DNA of 64,000 nt from Aliirhizobium wenxiniae (GCF_019511445.1 NZ_JAEUAN010000001.1:392488-456487), one strand, 5' to 3'; shown: positions 30,301-39,024, numbered from the stretch's first letter. Numbers and translations are program-made. Notes: generated by a model from the sequence alone, not told the origin.

Positions 30301-31101
30301 ATGGAGGATATCGTGGCGGAAGCAGCAACAGCAAACAAGCTCGCATGGATTACCGGGGCGAGTTCGGGCATAGGCCGCGCGGTTGCGCTGAGGCTGGCGG
30401 ATCGGGGCTGGAGGGTTGCCGTAAGTGCTCGTTCTCTGGAGAAGCTTGAGGCACTTGCGAGAGAGCGGCCCGGTCTGATCCATGCCTATCCTCTCGACAT
30501 TACCGATGGTGAGGCGCTGAGGAATGCGGTGAAAGATATCGAGCAATCGCTCGGGCCGATCGATCTCGCCCTGTTTTCGGCCGGCGGTTACGTGCGTGAA
30601 AGTGCGCGCCGCTTCGATGCCGAAAAACTGGCCGATCTGTTCAACCTGAATGTCGTCGGTACCGCCCACGCGCTTGAAGCGGTGATGGCGCCGATGATCG
30701 CACGAGGCTACGGGCATATCGCCGTGATTGCTTCGGTTGCCGGCTATATCGGCCTGCCGGGTGGCGGAATTTATGGTGCGACGAAATCGGCGCTGATTAC
30801 TCTATGCGAAGCATTGCGACCGCAATTGGAGCGGGAAGGGATCGTGCTGCAGGTCATCAATCCCGGCTTTGTCGATACGCCGATGACGAAGACGAACGAT
30901 TTTCCGATGCCCTTCCTGATCGGGCAAGACGAGGCGGCCGAGGCTATACTCAAAGGGCTGGACAGCAAACGGTTCGAGATCGTCTTCCCGTGGAAGATGA
31001 AGGTGGCGATGAAGCTGCTCGCAGCCATGCCCTATGCGATCAGCCTGGCCGTTACGCGCAGGATGCTGCGCAAGGATGATGCCATAGATTCAAAAAGATA
31101 G
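30301..31101 (+). CDS. Short-chain dehydrogenase/reductase
   Basis: About 266 residues. The cofactor motif TGASSGIG lies near the N-terminus, followed by a variant of the NAG motif (FSAGG), an active-site Ser (IASVAG) and the YGATK catalytic pair. The lack of an acidic residue right after the second strand (VSARS) is consistent with NADP use. It is convergent with the cfa-like gene of the ECF sigma locus, and singlet-oxygen regulons of other alphaproteobacteria also include an SDR, so a link is possible but unproven. The start could also be the ATG at 30298. Confidence 0.85.
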   Translation: MEDIVAEAATANKLAWITGASSGIGRAVALRLADRGWRVAVSARSLEKLEALARERPGLIHAYPLDITDGEALRNAVKDIEQSLGPIDLALFSAGGYVRESARRFDAEKLADLFNLNVVGTAHALEAVMAPMIARGYGHIAVIASVAGYIGLPGGGIYGATKSALITLCEALRPQLEREGIVLQVINPGFVDTPMTKTNDFPMPFLIGQDEAAEAILKGLDSKRFEIVFPWKMKVAMKLLAAMPYAISLAVTRRMLRKDDAIDSKR

Positions 31102-31140
31102 AGCGTCCTTTGTGCGTCCATTCGGACGCACGGCGCTCTA
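31099..31140. terminator. Two-tier hairpin between convergent SDR and cfa-like genes
   Basis: GTGCGTCC-4-GGACGCAC forms the inner stem and TAGAGCG / CGCTCTA the outer stem. It lies exactly between the two stop codons, so it can end both transcripts. Confidence 0.7.
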
Positions 31141-32349
31141 GCGAGCAAGCCTGAACTGTACGACATCGAGACGACCGGTGCGGAAACCGGCGGCGCAATA
31201 TTGCAGGTAATAGTGCCACATGCGGAAGAAGCGTTCGTCGAAGCCGTGCGACATTATCCTCTGCCAGTTCTCCCTGAATGCCTTGTCCCACAAAAGCAGG
31301 GTACGCTCGTAATCGCGGCCGAAGCAGAAGCGGTCCTCGACCGAAAACTGTGAGGCTCGTGCCGTGGTTTCGAAAGCCGTGATGCTGGGCAGCATGCCGC
31401 CCGGAAAAATGTAGGCCTGGATGAAATCCGCATGGCTGCGGTAATGGGCGAACCGTTCCTCGGCGATGGTGATGACCTGAACGAGGGCCTGCCCTTTCGG
31501 GGAGAGCAGGGATCTGACCCTATCGAAATAGGTTTGCCAGTTTTCTTCGCCGACTGCCTCGAACATCTCGATCGAAACGATTTTGGTGAAGGTGCCTTCG
31601 CAGTCGCGATAGTCTTCCAGACGGATATCGGCGCGGTGTTCAAACCCTGCCTGCCTTAGCCTTGCTTGCGCAAACGCGGCCTGTTCCTTGGAGAGCGTCA
31701 ATCCGGTGACGCGGCATCCGGTTGCCCGGATAGCCTCTTCGGCAAAACCACCCCAGCCGCAGCCGATTTCGAGCACATGGTCGTCTCTGCCGATCTTCAG
31801 TTCCTCGATGATGCGTCGGTATTTGGCTTTTTGCGCATCGGCGAGATTTTCGCGCGGGGTGGAGAAAATGGCGGATGAGTAGGTCATGGTTTCATCGAGC
31901 CACTGGCCGTAGAACGCATTGCCGAGATCATAGTGGTAGGCGATGTTGCGGCGGCTGCCGGCCTTCGAATTGCGGTTCAGCCGGTGGCGGATGCGGGCGA
32001 TGAAGGCAGCAACGGGACTTGCCTTCATGATACCCTGCCAGCGCGCCTCGTTGGCGATGGCCAGATCCATCACTGCGCCCAGATCCGGGGTTTCCCATTC
32101 GCCTTCAAGATAGGAGGTGGCAAAGCCGAGGCTGCCGCCTGCTGCCAGACGGCGAAGCGGACGCATCGTCCTGAATTCGATTGTGGCTGTTGGGCCGCTT
32201 GTCTCTCCGGCGAAACGCGCTTCGCGGCCGCTCGGAAAACGCAGCGTCAACTGGCCAAATGCCAGGCGATTGGCCCATCGGCAGAGAATTCTTTCGAGAA
32301 ACGAAAAGGACGGCAACGGCAGTTCAAGCTTGTGATCGACATCCGACAT
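31138..32349 (-). CDS. cfa: Cyclopropane-fatty-acid synthase-like SAM methyltransferase
   Basis: 403 residues. The SAM site is LEIGCGWGGFAEEA (around residues 193-206), preceded by the family's AYHYDLGNAFYGQWLDE. The C-terminus carries FPGGMLPS. These enzymes methylate the double bond of phospholipid acyl chains in the membrane. It is the last gene of an FAD oxidoreductase, DUF1365, Cfa operon (one-base start/stop overlap with DUF1365), divergent from an ECF sigma/ChrR pair. In Rhodobacter a related Cfa-like gene belongs to the RpoE-ChrR singlet-oxygen regulon, and later work there links it to methylated furan fatty acids; that comparison is from memory. Confidence 0.88.
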   Translation of the reverse strand: MSDVDHKLELPLPSFSFLERILCRWANRLAFGQLTLRFPSGREARFAGETSGPTATIEFRTMRPLRRLAAGGSLGFATSYLEGEWETPDLGAVMDLAIANEARWQGIMKASPVAAFIARIRHRLNRNSKAGSRRNIAYHYDLGNAFYGQWLDETMTYSSAIFSTPRENLADAQKAKYRRIIEELKIGRDDHVLEIGCGWGGFAEEAIRATGCRVTGLTLSKEQAAFAQARLRQAGFEHRADIRLEDYRDCEGTFTKIVSIEMFEAVGEENWQTYFDRVRSLLSPKGQALVQVITIAEERFAHYRSHADFIQAYIFPGGMLPSITAFETTARASQFSVEDRFCFGRDYERTLLLWDKAFRENWQRIMSHGFDERFFRMWHYYLQYCAAGFRTGRLDVVQFRLAR

Positions 32350-33146
32350 CAGCGGGTCTCCGTCCGTGTTCTATGGGCTACGATGGTCGAGGCTCTGGGT
32401 GAGGCTGCGCGCGCATGACGATGAACGGGTACGCGCTTCAGCCACAGGCGCAGCGCCTCCCAATGGATTGCAGCCGTCACCTTAAGCGTCATCAGCGGAT
32501 ATCGGAGAAAGGCCTTCGCCAGACCGCGGTCGGTGAGGGGCGAATGCCTGCCCTGGAACATCGCATAGAGAAACATGCCGTCTGCGTCGGATTCCTTGAT
32601 GGCAATCCGCACCTGCTCTGCGGGTGTCCTGACCGAGAAATCGTAGCGGCAATTCATCGGCACGAAGGGCGAGACGTATAGATCCTTGTTGCAGGAATGG
32701 CTTATCTGGCCGCCGTCCTCGCCATCGGCTGGAATGATATAGGCATGCCGTTCGTGGAAGGTGTTGCAGACTTCGTAGATGACGGCGCGCAAATCGTTTT
32801 CAGGCCCGTAGCAGAAATAGACGGTGAGGGGATTGAAGACGTAGCCGAAGATGCGGGGATAGCAGAGCACCCTAACATTCAGGCCATCGGTGGTTATGCC
32901 GGCATTCGAGAGCTGGCCCGCAACCCATTGCTTGAGGCCATTCGGGGTGCCATCGCCATGGTCCTTTTGCCAGAAGCTGAACAGGCCTCGTCGGTTTACG
33001 CTGAACAGGCCCAGCGACCTGTCTAGCACCGGGAGTTCGTCGAGGTCGAGCAACAGGGAGAAGACGCTGTAGCGCAGGTTATGCCTTTTCGGCCTCAGCC
33101 TCGTGTGGACGACAGTGCCGGCATAGATGCTGGAGGTCGGGCTCAT
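32349..33146 (-). CDS. DUF1365 family protein
   Basis: 265 residues from ATG 33146, which overlaps the stop of the preceding FAD oxidoreductase gene (ATGA). Family hallmarks: IYAGTVVHTRLRPKRHNLRYSVF at the start (a His/Arg-rich strand), GYVFNPLTVYFCY in the middle, and the FVPMNCRYDF region. DUF1365 genes nearly always sit between an FAD/NAD oxidoreductase and a Cfa-like gene, as here, which suggests a shared role in modifying membrane lipids. Biochemical function is unknown. Confidence 0.9.
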   Translation of the reverse strand: MSPTSSIYAGTVVHTRLRPKRHNLRYSVFSLLLDLDELPVLDRSLGLFSVNRRGLFSFWQKDHGDGTPNGLKQWVAGQLSNAGITTDGLNVRVLCYPRIFGYVFNPLTVYFCYGPENDLRAVIYEVCNTFHERHAYIIPADGEDGGQISHSCNKDLYVSPFVPMNCRYDFSVRTPAEQVRIAIKESDADGMFLYAMFQGRHSPLTDRGLAKAFLRYPLMTLKVTAAIHWEALRLWLKRVPVHRHARAASPRASTIVAHRTRTETR

Positions 33147-34498
33147 TCGGCGGCCTCGCGAAAATCCCGGATGCTGATCCGGCCGGATTCGTTTTCGACG
33201 CTCCACGGACGGCGGTTGGCCCCGAGCGCTTCGGCGACGGCGAGCCCGGATTGCAGGCCATCCTCATGAAAGCCGCTGCCGAAATAGGCGCCGCAGAACC
33301 ATGTGCGGTTGCGACCCTGAAGTTGCCAAAGATCGTTCTGGGCTTTCAGGGCGCGCGTGTCGAAGCGGGGGTGGGTGTAGTCATAGGTACCGTGGATCAG
33401 TGTCGGCTGCGGTTCTCGGTTGGGGTTGAGGGTGAGGAAGAGAGACCGGTCTGTGGGTAGGTTTTGGAGCCGGTTCATCCAGTAGGTGACGCAGAGCTGC
33501 TGATCGCCGTTGCCTTGCGTGCCGCTCAAATAGTTCCAGCTTGACCAGACATTGCGGTGTTTCGGCATCAAGGCGGGATCGCTGTGCAGGACCGCCTTGT
33601 TGCGGGTGTACCCGAACGCCCCAAGCAGATCCCGTTCGCGGTCGTCGGCATCTGCCAGCATGTTCAGGGCTTCATCCGCATGGGCTGCAATCACCACATC
33701 ATCGAATTCGTCCGAATGGCCGTTCCCGTCGGTCACCGTTACGCCGTTTGCGGCGCGGCGGATCGAGGCGACCGGAGCGGAAAGCCTGATCGTTCCGCGG
33801 AAATCGGAGGCCAGGCGCGTGACATACTCCCGACTGCCACCTTCGACGGTGCGCCATTGCGGCCTGCCGGAAAGAAGCAGCAGGCCGTGGTTGACGAAGA
33901 AGCGAAGGAAAGCATGCAGGGGATAATCATGCATTTCGCTCGCCGTCGCCGACCAGATGGCGGCCCCCATCGGCATCAGGTGATCATTGATGAAGGCCGC
34001 AGAGTAGCCCGCCTGGCGAAGATAGTCGCCAAGGGTGAACTCCCGCATATCCGGCTGATCCAGAAGGGCGGGGGAATGTTTGTAGAATTTGAAAACGTCG
34101 CGCAGCATGGCCCAGAACCTTGGGCGAAGAATATTCCGTTTCTGGCCGAGGAGGCCTTTGAGACCGGTGCCGCTATATTCGAAACCGCCGCCATCCATGG
34201 ATGCTGCAAATGACATATCCGAAGCAATCGTCGGTACGTTCAGCTGGTCGAACAATGCGACGAGGTTTGGATAGTTGGTTTCGTTATAGACGATGAAGCC
34301 GGTATCGACCGCGATGCTGCGGCCATCCATCTCGACATTCACGGTATTGGCGTGGCCGCCCAGCCGGTCGGAAGCTTCGTAGAGAGTGACGTCGTTATTT
34401 CTGGACAATAGCCATGCGCAGGATAGGCCACTGATGCCTGATCCGATGACTGCGATCCTTTTCGCTTCCCGTCCGAAATTCCCAGTCAAAGGCGTCAT
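33143..34498 (-). CDS. FAD-dependent oxidoreductase (amine-oxidase-like)
   Basis: 451 residues. The N-terminal dinucleotide-binding motif is AVIGSGISGLSCAWLL (G19, G21, G24), followed by YEASDRLGGHANTV, which binds the FAD ribose, and a C-terminal FCGAYFGSGFHEDGLQSG that closes over the flavin. The family is the predicted NAD/FAD-binding protein found next to DUF1365 and Cfa. It is the first gene of a three-gene minus-strand operon and is divergent from the ECF sigma gene. A candidate sigma-type promoter lies 30-60 bases before its start. Confidence 0.9.
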   Translation of the reverse strand: MTPLTGNFGREAKRIAVIGSGISGLSCAWLLSRNNDVTLYEASDRLGGHANTVNVEMDGRSIAVDTGFIVYNETNYPNLVALFDQLNVPTIASDMSFAASMDGGGFEYSGTGLKGLLGQKRNILRPRFWAMLRDVFKFYKHSPALLDQPDMREFTLGDYLRQAGYSAAFINDHLMPMGAAIWSATASEMHDYPLHAFLRFFVNHGLLLLSGRPQWRTVEGGSREYVTRLASDFRGTIRLSAPVASIRRAANGVTVTDGNGHSDEFDDVVIAAHADEALNMLADADDRERDLLGAFGYTRNKAVLHSDPALMPKHRNVWSSWNYLSGTQGNGDQQLCVTYWMNRLQNLPTDRSLFLTLNPNREPQPTLIHGTYDYTHPRFDTRALKAQNDLWQLQGRNRTWFCGAYFGSGFHEDGLQSGLAVAEALGANRRPWSVENESGRISIRDFREAAE

Positions 34499-34525
34499 CC
34501 CAGCATCCTCGCGCTTTTCTGCTCT

Positions 34526-34555
34526 TCAATACGAACCAGGACGGCAATCGGATCT
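34526..34555 (-). promoter_or_regulatory. Candidate ECF (RpoE/ChrR-type) promoter of the FAD-DUF1365-Cfa operon
   Basis: On the minus strand AGATCC (34550-34555), an 18-base spacer ending TTCG, then TATTGA (34526-34531). It differs by one base from the TGATCC of the divergent promoter and has the same spacing. Confidence 0.45.
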
Positions 34556-34578
34556 CTTTAAAAAAATCACAAGGGCTG

Positions 34579-34607
34579 TGATCCGCGTTCGTAAGTCCTT
34601 CGTAAAG
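34579..34607 (+). promoter_or_regulatory. Candidate ECF promoter of the sigma/anti-sigma operon (autoregulation)
   Basis: TGATCC (34579-34584), an 18-base spacer ending TTCG, then TAAAG (34603-34607). TGATCC is the -35 reported for RpoE-ChrR promoters in Rhodobacter. It sits about 100 bases before the sigma start. Confidence 0.5.
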
Positions 34608-34706
34608 CTTGCCATGAACTTGAGCTCGCCTATCTCGCTTGATAAATGGCAAATACGCCGACCGTCGCCTGCCAGGCGGACGGGACACGCAGCGCATGGG
34701 CTCGGG

Positions 34707-35291
34707 ATGAACAAGAAAAACTCCGGTGGCTTGGCGGCCGACGATCTCGCGAAAGCCGAGATGGTGCGGCTCCTTTCCATCGTCGGACGAGAGCGCAGTG
34801 CCGATGCGTTCGAAGCGATCTTCCGTTTTTATGCTCCGCGCGTGCGCAGCTTCATGGCAGCCAAGACCAAGGACCGGCAGGCTGCCGAAGAGCTGATGCA
34901 GGAAACCATGACTGCGGTCTGGAACAAGGCCGGGCAGTTCGATCCGGCGCGCGGCAACGTTTCGGCATGGATCTACACGATCGCACGCAATGTGCGCATC
35001 GATGCCTTCAGGCGCAAGCGTCCGGAATTCGACGCCAATGATCCGGCCTTCGTCGCGGATGATGTAGCCCCTGCGGATCAGGAGTTCCAGCAGATCCAGG
35101 AAGCGCAATTGTTGCGCGGTGCGATGGCGACCTTGCCTGAGGAGCAGCTTGATGTGTTGCGTCGGGCGTTTTTCGACGAGGCGTCACACTCCACGATTGC
35201 CCGTGATCTCGGCGTTCCGCTCGGAACCGTGAAGTCGCGCATAAGGCTTGCATTCGAAAAACTGCGTTCCTCACTGGAGGGGCGGCTATGA
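34707..35291 (+). CDS. rpoE: ECF sigma factor, RpoE/ChrR (ECF11) type
   Basis: 194 residues. Region 2 runs FEAIFRFYAPRVRSFM to RNVRIDAFRRKRPE and includes the DPARGNVSAWIYTIA core of -10 recognition. Region 4 contains ATLPEEQLDVLRRAFF and an HTH (ARDLGVPLGTVKSRIR). The immediate downstream gene is a ChrR-type anti-sigma (four-base overlap), which places the factor in the group that responds to singlet oxygen. The start ATG 34707 was chosen because the protein then begins MNKKNSGG; earlier in-frame ATGs lie inside the divergent gene. Confidence 0.88.
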   Translation: MNKKNSGGLAADDLAKAEMVRLLSIVGRERSADAFEAIFRFYAPRVRSFMAAKTKDRQAAEELMQETMTAVWNKAGQFDPARGNVSAWIYTIARNVRIDAFRRKRPEFDANDPAFVADDVAPADQEFQQIQEAQLLRGAMATLPEEQLDVLRRAFFDEASHSTIARDLGVPLGTVKSRIRLAFEKLRSSLEGRL

Positions 35292-35947
35292 GCGTAAAGC
35301 ATCATATCAGCGATGACTTCCTGATCGACTATGCATCTGGAAGCCTTTCGGAAGGGTGGAGCCTGGCGGTCGCAAGCCATCTGGCGCTTTGCCCCGAATG
35401 TCGCCAGCGGCTTTACACCATGGAGGGGGCGGCGGGAGCGCTTCTGGACAAGGCAGGCGAAAGCGCCAGCGAGGACGACGCCTGGGCGCGCTTCAAGGCT
35501 CGGACGATCGATATCAAGGTCGAGGAGATCAAGCCTGCTGCCGCCACAACTGCGAAGTCTAAAGCGGTGCTTCCCGAACCGCTTCGATCCTATCTCGGTG
35601 GTGATCTTGGAGAGCTGAAATGGCGGGCGCTCGGGCGCGGGGCCTACCAGATCCTGATCGATACGAAGGATCCCGAGACGCAGGTAAGGCTGCTGCGTAT
35701 TCCGGCCGGAAAGCCGGTGCCGGAGCACACACATGAGGGCCGGGAGCTGACGCTGGTGCTGGCAGGCAGTTTTCGCGACGGCGACGACCTTTTTGCGCGC
35801 GGTGACATTGAGGAAGCAGACGGCGACCTCCTTCATACGCCGACCGCCACCGAGGGTGAGGACTGCATCTGCCTCGCCGTCACGGAAGCGCCGCTGAAAT
35901 TTTCGAGCTGGATTGTTCGGCTGGTGCAGCCGATTTTGAAGATCTGA
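35288..35947 (+). CDS. chrR: ChrR-family anti-sigma factor with cupin domain
   Basis: 219 residues. The N-terminal zinc anti-sigma domain has H6, H31, C35 and C38, the same numbering I recall for Rhodobacter ChrR. The C-terminal cupin has H147, H149, E153 and H183 as a second metal site. ChrR binds the sigma factor with its N-terminal domain, and the cupin is needed for release on singlet oxygen. Its start overlaps the sigma stop, so the two are made in step. Two cysteines at 193 and 195 are also present. Confidence 0.92.
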   Translation: MSVKHHISDDFLIDYASGSLSEGWSLAVASHLALCPECRQRLYTMEGAAGALLDKAGESASEDDAWARFKARTIDIKVEEIKPAAATTAKSKAVLPEPLRSYLGGDLGELKWRALGRGAYQILIDTKDPETQVRLLRIPAGKPVPEHTHEGRELTLVLAGSFRDGDDLFARGDIEEADGDLLHTPTATEGEDCICLAVTEAPLKFSSWIVRLVQPILKI

Positions 35948-35959
35948 CTGGAGAACGAG

Positions 35960-36367
35960 ATGACCTATGTGCTGGCCTATCTGGGAACCGTAGTCGCCTT
36001 TCTCGGTCTCGATTTTCTCTGGCTCGGCACGGTCGCCACGGGGTTTTATCGCAGTCGGATCGGCGGCCTTCTTCTCGACCAGCCTAACTTTATCGCCGCC
36101 GGGGCATTTTATCTCTTCTATGTCGCGGGCATCGTCTATTTCGCCGTTCAGCCGGCGCTTGTGTCCGGCAGCTGGACGACGGCGGCCATTTCAGGCGCCA
36201 TTCTGGGTTTCATCGCCTACGGCACCTATGACATGACGAACCTTGCCACGCTGAAGAACTGGTCACCGACCGTCAGCGCCGTTGATATGGCCTGGGGGAC
36301 GGCTCTCACCTCGTTTTCGGCGGTCGTCGGCTATTGGGTAGCTCAGAGGTTTTCCAGCGGCCTGTGA
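35960..36367 (+). CDS. DUF2177 family membrane protein
   Basis: 135 residues with four hydrophobic segments. The hallmark DFLWLGTVATGFYR near the start and AYGTYDMTNLATLKNW in the second half define DUF2177. A GGAGAACGAG ribosome binding site precedes ATG 35960, 12 bases after the chrR stop, so it probably belongs to the sigma/chrR operon. DUF2177 genes often accompany ECF/ChrR loci, which hints at a membrane role in the stress response. Function unknown. Confidence 0.88.
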   Translation: MTYVLAYLGTVVAFLGLDFLWLGTVATGFYRSRIGGLLLDQPNFIAAGAFYLFYVAGIVYFAVQPALVSGSWTTAAISGAILGFIAYGTYDMTNLATLKNWSPTVSAVDMAWGTALTSFSAVVGYWVAQRFSSGL

Positions 36368-36441
36368 TCGTCTCCAGGTGGTGATGTGAGCCTGCGCTTA
36401 CGACCTGCCTGGGTGTGGCCAAACAGCCTTGGATGTTGTGA

Positions 36442-36831
36442 TCAAGCCGGACTGTTTGCGCCAAAGGTCTCTTTGACCAGTCGGTTGAGTTTTTCGGGAT
36501 TCCAGGGTTTGGAGAGCATGGGCAGTCCATCAAGCCTGCTCTTGAGTTCCGGCAGTTCGGCGTGGCTGCTGCAGATGATGACCGGGACGTCCCGTTCCTG
36601 CAGCATCTCGATGACTGGCACCGACAGTTCACCGTGGAGGTTGAGGTCGACGATGGCGCCGGCCAGATCGTTTCGCGGGATCGCATCCATCGCATCAACG
36701 ATCCTGCCGAAGGGGCCTATGATCTTATGGCCGGTTTGCAGAAGATGATCTTCCATATCCATCGCTAGTAGAAGATCGTCCTCCAGAAGAAGGATAGTCG
36801 GACAGTCGTTCAGGTACTCGGCTTCCGTCAT
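36442..36831 (-). CDS. Single-domain response regulator (receiver)
   Basis: 129 residues, a receiver domain with no output domain. Phosphoacceptor Asp62, acidic pocket E17/D18/D19, Ser88 or Ser89 at the switch position and Lys108 (SKPW) are present. The start is ATG 36831. It could act as a phosphate shuttle or by protein binding. A second, related receiver lies at 39122-39484. A near-consensus EcfG promoter precedes it on the minus strand. Confidence 0.88.
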   Translation of the reverse strand: MTEAEYLNDCPTILLLEDDLLLAMDMEDHLLQTGHKIIGPFGRIVDAMDAIPRNDLAGAIVDLNLHGELSVPVIEMLQERDVPVIICSSHAELPELKSRLDGLPMLSKPWNPEKLNRLVKETFGANSPA

Positions 36832-36912
36832 TTTACCTTTACAGTGTCATACGCGGACCAGGGCAAGATGACACCTGGTCCAGATATTTCAAGCATGGCT
36901 TTCGTCATATCA

Positions 36913-36938
36913 GACGCATGAATGACTTATAAAGTTCC
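36913..36938 (-). promoter_or_regulatory. Near-consensus EcfG (general stress sigma) promoter of the receiver gene
   Basis: On the minus strand GGAAC (36934-36938), a 17-base spacer, then CGTC (36913-36916) in place of CGTT. It lies about 80 bases upstream of the receiver start at 36831. Confidence 0.4.
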
Positions 36939-36945
36939 ACCTTGC

Positions 36946-37884
36946 TTAAAGGTTAAGATGTTTTCGCGGATCTTCGTTGGATTTTTCCGGCAAGGTCTCC
37001 AACAATGCCGCAAGGTCAGCATCAGGCTTTTCCGACAGGACGATCTTCACCGTCGCCAGCAAGTCGCCATATCCGCTGCCGGTCTTCGGGGCGCCCTTGC
37101 CCTTGAGGCGCAGCGTCGTACCGGTATTCGTGTTCGGCTTCAGCGTCACGTTCAGGTAACCGCCGGGTGTCGGGACCTTGATCTTGCCGCCGAGCACGGC
37201 CTCGCGAATGGTGATCGGGATTTCCACCCGGATATCATCGCCGTCGCGCTTGAAGAACGTGTGCGGTTTGACCTTGATCTCGATGAGGGCGTCGCCATCC
37301 TGACCCTTGGCAGCACCTTTGCCTCCCTTGCCGCGCAGGCGCAAGACCTGCCCGTCACGGGTGCCGGCGGGGATTTTCACGTCGAGCGATGAACTCGGGC
37401 CGAAGGAGACGGGTGCGGTCGTGCCGTTGATCGCGTCGAGGAAGGTGACTTCCATTGTGTAATGGACGTCTGCGCCCCTCGTGCGAAACTGCGCGCCTTC
37501 AAAATGGGATGAGTTCGAACCGGCACCGCCGCGTCGCGACATGAAGCTCGCAAAAATATCCTCGAAGCCGCCGAACTGCGAAAAGCCGCCGTCATCGGAG
37601 AAAGCATCGCTGCCGCCAGCTCCGGCATATTGCCGGTGCCCATGAAATGTCGGGCGCTCGACGCCATTGATGTCGATCTCGCCACGGTCGAAGCGGGCTC
37701 GCTTTTCCTCGTCACCGAGGATTTCGTTGGCAGCGGATATCTCCTTGAAGATGTCCTCGGCCTTGCGATCTCCCGGATTGAGGTCAGGGTGATATTTCTT
37801 GGCGAGCTTTCTAAAGGCGTTTTGGATGTCCTTTTGCGACGCATCCTGCTTCACGCCCAAAATTTCATAAGGATCCTGTCTCAT
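36946..37884 (-). CDS. DnaJ-type co-chaperone (CbpA-like)
   Basis: 312 residues from ATG 37884 (GGAGG upstream). The J domain (residues 4-66) carries HPD at 32-34, followed by a Gly/Phe-rich linker and the two beta-sandwich substrate domains ([20 protein letters not shown] and [17 protein letters not shown]). The zinc-finger domain of DnaJ is missing, so this is a type II J protein like CbpA. It should stimulate an Hsp70 and hold unfolded clients. Confidence 0.9.
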   Translation of the reverse strand: MRQDPYEILGVKQDASQKDIQNAFRKLAKKYHPDLNPGDRKAEDIFKEISAANEILGDEEKRARFDRGEIDINGVERPTFHGHRQYAGAGGSDAFSDDGGFSQFGGFEDIFASFMSRRGGAGSNSSHFEGAQFRTRGADVHYTMEVTFLDAINGTTAPVSFGPSSSLDVKIPAGTRDGQVLRLRGKGGKGAAKGQDGDALIEIKVKPHTFFKRDGDDIRVEIPITIREAVLGGKIKVPTPGGYLNVTLKPNTNTGTTLRLKGKGAPKTGSGYGDLLATVKIVLSEKPDADLAALLETLPEKSNEDPRKHLNL

Positions 37885-38304
37885 CACTACCTCCAGACGC
37901 AAAACATGAGTTGAAACCGGCGCCATCGCGAAGTCTGGCGGTCACGGTTTGAGGCGGCTTTGCAGCGATGCGGTCCGTTGTCGGACAAGGGTAATGGACG
38001 GCGCTCCGCCTTATCCGGCAGGCACTACAGGGATCAAGCCTTCGTCGCACCATATCCTCGTCAAGCAACATGGTCTCAAGAAGCTGCGGAAGTCATCGTG
38101 CCGATCCCATCAAGGCAACCGGCAACCTTGAGGTGGTGTTTGGATATGGGAACTTCAAGGGAGCGTATCCGTTACCAGAGCGCCCGCCGGGACGGGAGAG
38201 ACGCTGCGATGAACCGCTCTGAAGGCTTTCAGACAGAGGACGCGCGATCGGCCCGAGACGGTGGATGACCTGTAGGCAACAAAGAGGATATGGAAAGGAT
38301 AGAC
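37885..38304. other. 420-base intergenic region with EcfG promoter and leader
   Basis: Divergent spacer between the dnaJ-like and Crp/Fnr genes. The main signal is an EcfG promoter at 38149-38173. The resulting leader of about 120 bases has a 19-codon ORF (38209-38268) with a modest GGGAGA upstream. The left 250 bases show nothing I can name. Confidence 0.4.
38149..38173 (+). promoter_or_regulatory. EcfG (general stress sigma) promoter of the first Crp/Fnr gene
   Basis: GGAAC (38149-38153), a 16-base spacer, CGTT (38170-38173), both boxes exact and at consensus spacing for alphaproteobacterial EcfG promoters. It is the strongest stress-type promoter I find in the window. Confidence 0.6.
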
Positions 38305-39024
38305 ATGCGAAACCAGAACAAGCTCCTGGCGCTTCTTTCTCACGATGATTACGCGGCCCTCGAACCTGTCTTGGAACCAATCGACCTTCCTCAGGGCTTC
38401 GTCTTGTCTGCGCCCGGCGAACCACTCGAATATTGCTATTTCCCGTTTTCCGGCGTGATCTCGACGGTCGTGACCTCGCCGTCCGGCAAGCGTACGGAGA
38501 TCGGGCTTCTGGGCCGTGAGGGCGTTTCACCGTCCTCCATTGCGCTCGGTGCAGCGGATGCGCCCTATCTCGTGGTGATGCAGGTGCCGGGGCATGGCGC
38601 ACGCGTGCCGATCGAGGTGATGCGCAAGATCATGGACAGGTCGCCATCGCTGAAACGTCTCCTGACACGCTGGGCGCATGTGGCGCTCAGCCAGGCGGCA
38701 TTCACGGCACTGTCGAACGCGATTCATCCCGTCGACGAACGTCTGGCGCGCTGGATCCTGATGTGCCACGACCGGGTGGATGGCGACGCGATCGACCTGA
38801 CGCACGAGTTCCTGGCGATCATGCTTTCGGTGCGTCGCCCGAGCGTGACGGTGGCGCTGCATGTGCTGGAAGGCAAGCAACTGATCTATTCGCATCGCGG
38901 CACGATCATCGTTCGCGACCGCAAGGCGCTCGAGCAATTCGCGGCGGATTCCTATGGCGGGTCCGAGCGGGAATATGAACGGATGTTCGGTGATATCGAG
39001 GATATCACCCGCAAATCTGCTTAG
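38305..39024 (+). CDS. Crp/Fnr-family transcriptional regulator
   Basis: 239 residues from ATG 38305 (AAGGA upstream; an ATG at 38290 would add five residues). An N-terminal cyclic-nucleotide-binding-like beta roll (FVLSAPGEPLEYCYFPFSGV) lacks the Arg/Ser pair that binds cAMP, and the C-terminal winged helix contains LAIMLSVRRPSVTVALHVLE. This group is common in rhizobia; its ligand is unknown. It is closely similar to the second regulator (39686-40402) across the HTH, so the two are paralogues. Driven by an EcfG-type promoter. Confidence 0.88.
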   Translation: MRNQNKLLALLSHDDYAALEPVLEPIDLPQGFVLSAPGEPLEYCYFPFSGVISTVVTSPSGKRTEIGLLGREGVSPSSIALGAADAPYLVVMQVPGHGARVPIEVMRKIMDRSPSLKRLLTRWAHVALSQAAFTALSNAIHPVDERLARWILMCHDRVDGDAIDLTHEFLAIMLSVRRPSVTVALHVLEGKQLIYSHRGTIIVRDRKALEQFAADSYGGSEREYERMFGDIEDITRKSA

